This document shows, one piece after another, positions 1 through 5,515 of a stretch of DNA of 6,451 bases (positions are counted from its first letter, which is position 1; the number at the start of each line of letters is the position of its first letter). Location of the stretch: the NCBI GenBank assembly GCA_023435505.1, contig JAEYRR010000367.1:1-6451 (forward strand), read 5' to 3'. The position numbers were made by a program, and so were the translations under genes. The stretch comes from Bacillota bacterium (GTDB lineage: Bacteria > Bacillota > Clostridia > Lachnospirales > Lachnospiraceae). The notes under the pieces were generated by a model. That model saw only the letters and a program-made list of their open reading frames with translations, was not told where the DNA came from and made no database searches.

Positions 1-1396
1 TCTTTTGATTCATATCATGCTGATACTGTCCAACACCAATGGACTTTGGATCTATCTTAACTAGCTCAGCCAAAGGATCCTGCAACCTTCTGGCAATGCT
101 GGCAGCACTACGCTGTCCTACATCAAACTGTGGGAATTCTTCTGTGGCTAATTTGGAGGCAGAATACACAGAGGCTCCGGCTTCATTTACGATAATATAT
201 TGAACCGGCTTTTTTATTTCCTTCAGCATATCAACAATAATCATCTCTGACTCTCTTGAAGCAGTTCCATTCCCTACTGAAATGAGGCTGATATCGTATT
301 TATCAATTAAATGCTTCACCACTCTCTTCGTTTCTTCCACTTTATTCTGTGGTTCAGTTGGATAAACGACTGTTGTATCTAATACTTTACCGGTGGCATC
401 TACAACCGCCAATTTGCAACCTGTTCTAAATGCAGGATCCCAGCCTAATACAACATGTCCACTGATTGGTGGCTGCATTAATAGCTGTACCAGATTCTTA
501 CCAAATACATCAATGGCACTGTCCTCTGCCTTCTCAGTAAGGTCATTGCGAATCTCTCTTTCAATAGCTGGAGCAATCAGACGTTTGTAACTATCTTCTA
601 TGGTCTTTTGCAGATAAGATGACGTATTAGGATTATCCCGTGTAATAACCTGTTTCTCCAAATACCCAAGAATTCTCTCCTCAGGAGCATTTATCTTTAC
701 TGTCAAAATCTTTTCAGCCTCGCCACGATTGATAGCCAAAATACGATGTCCGGCTAACTTATTTAGTTTTTCTTCAAACTCATAATACATCTCATATACA
801 GATTGTTGCTTAGGGTCTTTGGCTGTACTGCTTATAGAGCCTTCTCTCATGGTAAAGTTTCGAATGTAGCTTCTATATTGAGCCTCATCAGAAATAGCTT
901 CCGCCACAATATCCATAGCTCCTGCAATGGCTGTTACCGCATCTAGCACTTCCTTCTCCTCATTGATATAAGCAGCAGCCTCTTCCTCCATGGAGTTGTT
1001 GGTCATTTGAAGCATCAATATGTTAGCCAGTCCTTCAAGGCCTTTCTCCTTGGCAATAGTGGCACGAGTCCTTCTCTTTGGACGATAAGGTCGGTAAAGG
1101 TCATCCACAACTACCTGAGTTGTAGCACTCAGAATTTTTGCTTTTAGTTCTTCTGTCATCTTACCTTGTTCTTCAATACTAGCAATGACCTGAGCTTTCT
1201 TATCCTCCAGATTACGAAGGTACTGTAGACGTTCGTAAAGCTTACGAAGTACCTCATCATTTAAGGACCCATGCTGCTCCTTACGATATCGGGCAATGAA
1301 AGGAATCGTATTACCTTCATCAATTAATTGAACAGTGGCTTCAACCTGCCAAAGCTCTATACCCAATTCATCTTTTAACTGTTTTAATATATTCAT
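1..1396 (-). CDS. tex: Tex family RNA-binding transcription accessory protein, N-terminal 465 residues (cut by the left edge)
   Basis: The reading frame is open without a stop from the ATG at 1396-1394 down to the window edge, giving 465 codons; Tex proteins are usually about 710-780 residues, so about two thirds is present. The start is MNILKQLKDELGIELWQVEA, the typical Tex N-terminal helical domain, followed by FIARYRKEHGSL near residues 33-45 and DDLYRPYRPKRRTRATIAKEKGLE near 93-116. A YqgF/RNase H-like domain begins near residue 314 with GWDPAFRTGCKLAVVD (318-333), and the hallmark NEAGASVYSASKLA lies at 404-417. A helix-hairpin-helix lead-in, LVKIDPKSIGVGQYQHD, ends near the edge. The C-terminal HhH and S1 RNA-binding domains are outside the window. 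Tex binds nucleic acid and is linked to transcription; its exact role in Firmicutes is poorly defined. The start is supported by AGGAAGG nine bases upstream. Identity is very secure. Confidence 0.97.
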   Translation of the reverse strand, partial: MNILKQLKDELGIELWQVEATVQLIDEGNTIPFIARYRKEQHGSLNDEVLRKLYERLQYLRNLEDKKAQVIASIEEQGKMTEELKAKILSATTQVVVDDLYRPYRPKRRTRATIAKEKGLEGLANILMLQMTNNSMEEEAAAYINEEKEVLDAVTAIAGAMDIVAEAISDEAQYRSYIRNFTMREGSISSTAKDPKQQSVYEMYYEFEEKLNKLAGHRILAINRGEAEKILTVKINAPEERILGYLEKQVITRDNPNTSSYLQKTIEDSYKRLIAPAIEREIRNDLTEKAEDSAIDVFGKNLVQLLMQPPISGHVVLGWDPAFRTGCKLAVVDATGKVLDTTVVYPTEPQNKVEETKRVVKHLIDKYDISLISVGNGTASRESEMIIVDMLKEIKKPVQYIIVNEAGASVYSASKLATEEFPQFDVGQRSAASIARRLQDPLAELVKIDPKSIGVGQYQHDMNQK

Positions 1397-1405
1397 ACAC
1401 CAATA

Positions 1406-1412
1406 CCTTCCT
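1406..1412 (-). promoter_or_regulatory. Ribosome binding site of tex
   Basis: On the minus strand AGGAAGG stands nine bases before the ATG at 1396, a good match to the Shine-Dalgarno consensus. An in-frame stop lies upstream at 1447-1445 and there is no competing ATG between, so this site decides the tex start. Confidence 0.7.
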
Positions 1413-1428
1413 AATATTCTTATAATGT

Positions 1429-1457
1429 ATTTTACAATAGAACCCTATCTCCCGCAA
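1429..1457 (-). promoter_or_regulatory. Possible sigma-A promoter for tex
   Basis: On the minus strand TTGCGG (1457-1452) and TAAAAT (1434-1429) are separated by 17 bases. The -10 box matches the consensus at five of six positions, but the -35 box only at three. It lies about 33 bases before the tex start, leaving a short leader containing the ribosome binding site. It is the best candidate in the gap, but in AT-rich DNA such matches arise easily. Confidence 0.35.
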
Positions 1458-1481
1458 GGTTTTCTATGATAATTCCCTCTC

Positions 1482-1509
1482 TTGAAATCTTAGAAAAATC
1501 CTATATAAT
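1482..1509 (+). promoter_or_regulatory. Sigma-A-type promoter for the 449-residue membrane protein gene
   Basis: TTGAAA (1482-1487) and a perfect TATAAT (1504-1509) are separated by 16 bases. The predicted transcription start near 1516 gives a leader of about 28 bases before the ATG at 1544. A second TATAAT at 1515-1520 has no -35 partner at a usable distance. The gene points away from tex, so it needs its own promoter, and this is the obvious one. Confidence 0.65.
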
Positions 1510-1530
1510 GGTAATATAATAGAAAACAGA

Positions 1531-1537
1531 AAGTGAG
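1531..1537 (+). promoter_or_regulatory. Weak ribosome binding site of the membrane protein gene
   Basis: AAGTGAG ends six bases before the ATG at 1544. It pairs only with the GTGA part of the anti-Shine-Dalgarno, far weaker than the sites of the threonine operon at 3445 and 4174. An in-frame TAA at 1517-1519 rules out any earlier start. The weak site suggests low expression (inference). Confidence 0.45.
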
Positions 1538-1543
1538 AAAACC

Positions 1544-2893
1544 ATGAAGCCATATTCTGATACATCTGAATACCGTGAAAATCCAGTCTTTATGGATCTG
1601 GTATCTCTATTGGGCAATGGCTTTGTGCTTTCCCTGTTTAATATTGATTTTCTATTCTTTGAATACCTTTTCCCTATTGTAGGTTCCGCTATTATGTTAT
1701 ATGGCTGCCATCTCATCAAAAACTATAACAGAGATTTTCTTATTGCTTATTATGTGGCGTTCATAAGATTTGTACTTATGATGGTTAATTTCCTTCTTGA
1801 CTGGACGTCCATAAATTCAAATCTATATGTGGCATATATTCAAATAGCTATATCGGTATTTATAATTGTCTTTCTTTTTATTCACCTGGACAAGGGCTTT
1901 TGTACCATGTACCATGATGCTGGCTTAAATAAATATCCACATCAATTTTTCAAATATATTTTTCTTTACCTATGCAATGTGGTATCCACCTACCTGACTA
2001 TTCGTCTAGGTATTTTAGGAGCCCTTATAGCCATTATTATACTATTACTTAATGTATTGTATATTGCCCTAGCCTTCCGAAATATAGGTAAAAACCTTAC
2101 TTCCACTAATTTAGAGATAGAACTTTGTAGCTTTAGCAAAGAAATCACACGAAAATATTTTATCTATCTTATTGGATATATTCTGGTTCTTATCCTAACA
2201 ATTTATTATTCTAACAAAGGATCTTTGGTTTCTTCTCAATCGCTGGACAATAATCCAAATATCAGCAAAGAGTATGAGGATACAAAATCACACCTTATTT
2301 CCTTAGGAATGAACAGGACTATTGTGGAGGATCTGTCTAATAAGGAATATTCGTATCTATCTAGCGCCTATTCCCTCACTTCTCAGATTGATGTACAAAA
2401 TGCCAATGGCGGAGTTATTAAAATCAACACCTATCGAATTAAGTTAACCAACAACTCCGAGAGAATCCTTATATATTATGAGTGGATAGAAGAACCAAGC
2501 AACCGTCTATTTCAAATTATCGAATACAATACAGACAGCCTGCATAACATATGCGAGATTAACAGCAGTTGTCTTTACCGCGCCCCTGACAGCACCATAT
2601 CTATGGAAATTGCGTCTTTAGATAATAGCATAAACAGAGCAGGCAATCCCTATACAGAGCAAAAATTAGCCAACATTGGAGATTCTCTCAGAGGGTATCT
2701 TGCCTTTAGCTACGCATCATTGGATTCCACAAACTCACCTACAAGTGATATGCAAATTAATTTATACTATCAAGTTTCTATTTTTAATCTTCCATATCTT
2801 AAGATTGTTGACTATATGAATTACTACGACAAGTATAAAACCAATATTGTATATAATAAACTATCGATACCAGTCAAAGACTTATTTAAATAA
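1544..2893 (+). CDS. Unrecognised polytopic membrane protein with a large C-terminal, probably extracytoplasmic, domain
   Basis: I do not recognise a named family. The 449-residue product has a short polar N-terminus and then hydrophobic stretches at about 20-37, 40-57, 64-85, 95-114, 134-153, 156-178 and 204-223. A cytoplasmic-looking loop with basic residues (RNIGKNL, SKEITRKY) stands just before the last one. After residue 225 the chain is soluble, about 225 residues, rich in Ser, Asn, Tyr and Asp, with alternating strand-like stretches (VIKINTYRIKLTNN, RILIYYEWIEE, DMQINLYYQVSIFN) that suggest a beta-rich fold. Two cysteines in that domain (337 and 343, CEINSSC) could form a disulfide if it lies outside. 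A helical stretch near 248-272 (HLISLGMNRTIVEDLSNKEY) joins the membrane and beta parts. There are no visible catalytic motifs and no signal peptidase site. The gene stands alone, with its own promoter at 1482 and terminator at 2913. By eye it is more AT-rich than its neighbours, partly because membrane segments favour T-rich codons. It is clearly a real gene: long open frame, promoter, terminator and coherent topology. The function is unknown. Confidence 0.85.
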   Translation: MKPYSDTSEYRENPVFMDLVSLLGNGFVLSLFNIDFLFFEYLFPIVGSAIMLYGCHLIKNYNRDFLIAYYVAFIRFVLMMVNFLLDWTSINSNLYVAYIQIAISVFIIVFLFIHLDKGFCTMYHDAGLNKYPHQFFKYIFLYLCNVVSTYLTIRLGILGALIAIIILLLNVLYIALAFRNIGKNLTSTNLEIELCSFSKEITRKYFIYLIGYILVLILTIYYSNKGSLVSSQSLDNNPNISKEYEDTKSHLISLGMNRTIVEDLSNKEYSYLSSAYSLTSQIDVQNANGGVIKINTYRIKLTNNSERILIYYEWIEEPSNRLFQIIEYNTDSLHNICEINSSCLYRAPDSTISMEIASLDNSINRAGNPYTEQKLANIGDSLRGYLAFSYASLDSTNSPTSDMQINLYYQVSIFNLPYLKIVDYMNYYDKYKTNIVYNKLSIPVKDLFK

Positions 2894-2912
2894 TCGTATT
2901 AAAGCAAAAATA

Positions 2913-2961
2913 GTCCGGAAAAGGTGCAATATATCACTACACCTCTTCCGGACATCTTTTT
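2913..2961. terminator. Bidirectional intrinsic terminator between convergent genes
   Basis: The arms 2913-2926 and 2940-2953 pair over 14 positions with one mismatch (A2921 against C2945), around a 13-base loop. On the plus strand the stem is followed after three bases by five T (2957-2961), ending the membrane protein gene, whose stop is at 2893. On the minus strand the stem is followed by TATTTTT (2912-2906), ending the lysC operon. The plus-strand T-run overlaps the lysC stop codon (2962-2960), so the space between the two genes is almost entirely this element. Confidence 0.85.
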
Positions 2962-3436
2962 AGTCATTAATAAATTTATCGTGAACAGAATTCATTGCTT
3001 TATCTACATCTGAATCGTTGATCAATACTGTTACACGGATTTCAGAAGTAGAAATCATCTTAATGTTTACTCCTACATCATAAAGAGCTTCAAACATCTT
3101 AGCTGCAACTCCTGCATTGGACATCATTCCGGCACCAACTACAGAAACCTTCGCTACATTTTTTTCAACAGAAATAGATTGACACTTAAGGCTGGTCTGT
3201 TTGTGTCTTTCCAAAATTTCTACTGCCTCTTCCACTACATCTTCAGCTACTGTAAAGCTGATATCCTTGGTACCATCTCTACCAACTGACTGTAAAATGA
3301 TATCTACATTGATATTATGTCGAGCAAGGTGATTAAATAGCTTAAATGCTACTCCTGGTTGATCTTCAAGTCCGATTACTGCAATTCTTGCTGTATTTCT
3401 ATCACATGCTACCCCACTTACAAGCATTTTTTCCAT
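2960..3436 (-). CDS. Probable aspartokinase beta subunit from an in-frame internal start in lysC
   Basis: The ATG at 3436-3434 is codon 245 of lysC, in frame, and is preceded by a near-ideal ribosome binding site (see 3445-3451). Starting there gives a 158-residue protein, MEKMLVSGVACDR onward, containing only the two ACT domains. In B. subtilis, aspartokinase II is an alpha2-beta2 enzyme whose beta subunit is made from an internal start at about codon 246 of the same gene; Corynebacterium LysC does the same. Position, length and domain content all match. The product would bind the allosteric effector and assemble with the full-length alpha subunit. That it is really made here is inferred from the signal and the homology. 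Confidence 0.75.
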   Translation of the reverse strand: MEKMLVSGVACDRNTARIAVIGLEDQPGVAFKLFNHLARHNINVDIILQSVGRDGTKDISFTVAEDVVEEAVEILERHKQTSLKCQSISVEKNVAKVSVVGAGMMSNAGVAAKMFEALYDVGVNIKMISTSEIRVTVLINDSDVDKAMNSVHDKFIND

Positions 3437-4168
3437 TTCTACATCCTCCTTAACAACTGTTCCTTCAGATAAATTTAGGCTGGAACGAACCACCAATTGA
3501 ACGCCATATTTCTTAGCCATTTCCACGGAACGATTATGCAAAACCCCTGCTCCTAATGTTGCTAACTCAAGCATCTCATCGTAAGTGATCGCATCCAGTT
3601 TACGTGCTGTCTTAACGATTCTTGGATCCGCTGTATAAACGCCGTCTACATCTGTGTAGATTTCACATGCATCAGCATTCAGAGCAGCAGCTAATGCTAC
3701 AGCTGTAGTGTCGGAGCCACCTCTTCCAAGTGTTGTATAGTCATCGTATTTGTTTACTCCTTGAAAACCTGTTACGATAACTATCTTTCGATTAGATAAT
3801 TCAAGTCTGATACGTTCTGTATCAATTCTCTTAAGTCTGGCATTTCCATAAGTACTTGTAGTGTTCATCGCTACCTGGAATGCATTCAGTGATACTGCTG
3901 GCACTCCCAATTTATTCATTGCCATTGCCATTAATGCAACAGAAGTCTGTTCTCCTGTCGTTAACAGCATATCCAATTCTCTCTTTGAAGGATTTGGATT
4001 AATATCTTTTGCCTGTTCAATTAATACATCAGTCATTTTGCCCATTGCAGACAATACAACAACAACATCATTGCCTTTTTGATATTCATCAATACATCTT
4101 CTAGCAACGTTAAAAATTCTTTCCTTATCGGCTACAGATGTTCCGCCGAACTTTTTCACTATCAGCAT
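2960..4168 (-). CDS. lysC: Aspartate kinase (aspartokinase), catalytic domain plus two ACT domains
   Basis: It phosphorylates L-aspartate with ATP to 4-phospho-aspartate, the first step to lysine, threonine and methionine, in the cytoplasm. The 402-residue product opens with VKKFGGTSV (4-12), the aspartokinase signature. It continues with LLTTGEQTSVALM (68-80), GFQGVN (134-139), TTLGRGGSDTTAVALA (145-160) and EIYTDVDGVYTADPRI (169-184), all parts of the amino acid kinase fold. Two ACT domains follow at about 262-330 (GLEDQPGVAFKLF) and 338-400 (VGAGMMSNAGVAAKMF). The length matches B. subtilis LysC (about 408), that is the monofunctional, lysine-sensitive type rather than an AK-HSD fusion. 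The start is fixed by AGGAGG five bases upstream. It is the last gene of the hom - mutase - lysC operon, 31 bases after the mutase stop. Being next to hom suggests control by threonine or by lysine plus threonine (inference). An internal start at codon 245 is annotated separately. The family is certain; the choice among aspartokinase paralogue symbols is less so. Confidence 0.97.
   Translation of the reverse strand: MLIVKKFGGTSVADKERIFNVARRCIDEYQKGNDVVVVLSAMGKMTDVLIEQAKDINPNPSKRELDMLLTTGEQTSVALMAMAMNKLGVPAVSLNAFQVAMNTTSTYGNARLKRIDTERIRLELSNRKIVIVTGFQGVNKYDDYTTLGRGGSDTTAVALAAALNADACEIYTDVDGVYTADPRIVKTARKLDAITYDEMLELATLGAGVLHNRSVEMAKKYGVQLVVRSSLNLSEGTVVKEDVEMEKMLVSGVACDRNTARIAVIGLEDQPGVAFKLFNHLARHNINVDIILQSVGRDGTKDISFTVAEDVVEEAVEILERHKQTSLKCQSISVEKNVAKVSVVGAGMMSNAGVAAKMFEALYDVGVNIKMISTSEIRVTVLINDSDVDKAMNSVHDKFIND
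3445..3451 (-). promoter_or_regulatory. Internal Shine-Dalgarno inside lysC, for the beta subunit
   Basis: On the minus strand AAGGAGG stands eight bases before the in-frame ATG at 3436. It lies in codons for Val-Lys-Glu-Asp, written AAG-GAG-GAT, whereas the nearby Lys and Glu codons at the ATG are AAA and GAA. The G-ending choice creates the ribosome binding site and fits selection for it. Confidence 0.75.
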
Positions 4169-4173
4169 AGCTG

Positions 4174-4179
4174 CCTCCT
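4174..4179 (-). promoter_or_regulatory. Ribosome binding site of lysC
   Basis: On the minus strand AGGAGG stands five bases before the lysC ATG at 4168, in the 31-base gap after the preceding gene. It is a perfect consensus core and fixes the start. Confidence 0.8.
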
Positions 4180-4199
4180 ACCATAATGACATTATAGAT

Positions 4200-5399
4200 T
4201 TATTTCTCCAACAGATAATCAATCAGAGTATATCCCTCTTTAAATACATGCCCTGTCTTTGATGCTTCTTTTTCGTTATACAATTGCTCATTCTCTTGTA
4301 GTTTTGTGCTGTCATAAAGCATATATGGGACCGGATCAGAAGTATGTGTTCGGCACGCTATTGGAGTCGGATGATCTGGTAATACTAGCATACGATAATC
4401 TGCCCCTGCCTGTTCCATGTCCTCTTTAATTACTTGTATGACCTTTCGATCTAAGAATTCAATTGCCTGTATCTTACGTTCAACACTTCCCTGGTGCCCC
4501 ATTTCATCCGGAGCTTCCACATGAACATATGCAAAATCATAGCCATCCTGTAGTAACGCCTGAACTGCAGCTTTTGCTTTTCCCACGTAATTAGTATGTA
4601 GGGTTCCGTCAGCACCTTCCACATGAATCACCTTCATGCCGGCTCCCACTGCAATTCCCTTCAAAAGATCAACAGCTGATATCATAACACCCTTCTTACC
4701 TGTTTTTTGTTCGAAGTTATCTAGTGCTGGTCTTGTACCTGCACCCCAGAACCAGATAGAATTGGCTTTGTTGAGTCCTTTTCTGGCACGTTCTATATTA
4801 ATTGGATGGTTATTCAAAATATCAAAGCTTTTCTTCATCATTTCCTTTAACGCAGGCTCTGATGGAAGATAAGTTCCTATTACTTTACCTAGTATATCAT
4901 GCGGTGGTGTTAATTCAACCACTTTGCCACAATTCCATATTGTTAAATGTCGGTAACTTGTTCCAACATAGTATTTATATGTATCATTCTCCAGTTCTTG
5001 CTTCACGGCATCCAAAAGAATAGCCGCATCTGCTGTGGATATCTCACTTGAGCTATGATCAATGATTGTCTTTTTCTCATAATCTTCCTCTTCGGAAAGA
5101 GTGACAATATTACAGCGAAGGGCAATGTCAGTGGCCTCCATATCTACTCCGATACTCAGTGCTTCCAAAGGAGAACGCCCTGTATAATACTTTCTTGGAT
5201 AATAGCCTAAGACAGCTAGATTTGCTGTATCACTGCCTGGGTTCATCCCTTCCGGAATGGTATGTACTAATCCTATCTCGGATTTCGGAGCCAGCGCATC
5301 CATACATGGAGTTTGAGCACTGATTAGTGGAGTGTTGCCACCTAACTGTTCAAGAGGCTCATCTGCCATCCCATCTCCTAAAACAATTACATATTTCAT
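4200..5399 (-). CDS. ApgM-type phosphoglycerate mutase homologue, proposed homoserine kinase of the threonine operon
   Basis: This 399-residue protein belongs to the cofactor-independent (2,3-bisphosphoglycerate-independent) phosphoglycerate mutase group of archaeal type, in the alkaline phosphatase superfamily. Metal and catalytic residues are visible: D9 in GDGMAD, the nucleophile S56 in NPGSDTAN, D298 and H302 in EAPDEMGH, D342 and H343 in LPDHPTP, and H352 in RTHTSDPVP. WFWGAGTRP (216-224) and ISAVDLLKGI (240-249) are also family signatures. Annotation pipelines usually call it phosphoglycerate mutase. The operon, between homoserine dehydrogenase and aspartokinase, points to the subfamily described as proposed homoserine kinase, which stands in for ThrB (GHMP type) in several clostridia and deltaproteobacteria. 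The reaction would be homoserine to O-phosphohomoserine, in the cytoplasm. I chose the ATG at 5399, not the one at 5405, because AGAAGG touches the earlier ATG but is six bases from the later one, and relatives begin MKYxxxLGDGMAD. Family membership is certain; the kinase role is an inference from context. Confidence 0.9.
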   Translation of the reverse strand: MKYVIVLGDGMADEPLEQLGGNTPLISAQTPCMDALAPKSEIGLVHTIPEGMNPGSDTANLAVLGYYPRKYYTGRSPLEALSIGVDMEATDIALRCNIVTLSEEEDYEKKTIIDHSSSEISTADAAILLDAVKQELENDTYKYYVGTSYRHLTIWNCGKVVELTPPHDILGKVIGTYLPSEPALKEMMKKSFDILNNHPINIERARKGLNKANSIWFWGAGTRPALDNFEQKTGKKGVMISAVDLLKGIAVGAGMKVIHVEGADGTLHTNYVGKAKAAVQALLQDGYDFAYVHVEAPDEMGHQGSVERKIQAIEFLDRKVIQVIKEDMEQAGADYRMLVLPDHPTPIACRTHTSDPVPYMLYDSTKLQENEQLYNEKEASKTGHVFKEGYTLIDYLLEK

Positions 5400-5405
5400 A
5401 TGCAT

Positions 5406-5411
5406 CCTTCT
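5406..5411 (-). promoter_or_regulatory. Ribosome binding site that selects the second ATG of the mutase-like gene
   Basis: On the minus strand AGAAGG is followed directly by ATGCATATG. The first ATG (5405) has no spacer at all, while the second (5399) is six bases away, a normal distance. This decides the start in favour of 5399. Confidence 0.7.
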
Positions 5412-5457
5412 TTCTCAATCAGTCTTATAGTAAGGTATCATCATATATTCCATAAAG

Positions 5458-5490
5458 CAGCCTGTCAGAAGTTTAACTCCTGGCAGGCTG
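5458..5490 (-). terminator. Hairpin between hom and the mutase-like gene: weak terminator or mRNA processing/stability element
   Basis: The arms 5458-5468 and 5480-5490 (CAGCCTGTCAG on the plus strand with its partner) form 11 pairs including one G-T; three more inner pairs are possible across one mismatch. On the transcribed strand it begins 25 bases after the hom stop. It is followed only by CTTTATGG, a poor T-run, so complete termination is unlikely. It may lower readthrough from hom to the downstream pair or protect the hom mRNA end. The hairpin itself is plain to see; its role is inferred. Confidence 0.5.
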
Positions 5491-5515
5491 TAGAATTAAC
5501 ACCTGTTTAATCGCG

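Noticed and set aside
393..590. A plus-strand open frame inside tex; similar ones lie inside lysC (3861-4082), the mutase-like gene (4636-4872, 4802-5023) and hom (5547-5849, 5871-6080).
   Set aside because: Each is antisense to a gene with strong family motifs, with low-complexity Ser/Ala/Leu-rich products typical of shadow frames.
1421..1426. A plus-strand TATAAT in the tex leader, and another at 1515-1520.
   Set aside because: Neither has a -35 box at 16-18 bases. The pair at 1482/1504 explains transcription of the membrane gene, and the first site lies within AT-rich leader sequence of tex.
1397..1543. Search of the divergent gap for a riboswitch, T-box, operator palindrome or small RNA gene.
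   Set aside because: Apart from the promoter elements I see no stable hairpin, inverted repeat or conserved leader motif. The place to expect a T-box or threonine leader is upstream of hom, outside the window.
1501..1719. A minus-strand open frame of 72 codons over the start of the membrane protein gene.
   Set aside because: It is antisense to a convincing gene and promoter, has no ribosome binding site that I can see, and its product has no recognisable features.
5403..5405. The first ATG of the mutase-like gene, giving MHMKYV.
   Set aside because: The ribosome binding site touches it with no spacer; the ATG at 5399 has a six-base spacer and gives the family's usual N-terminus.
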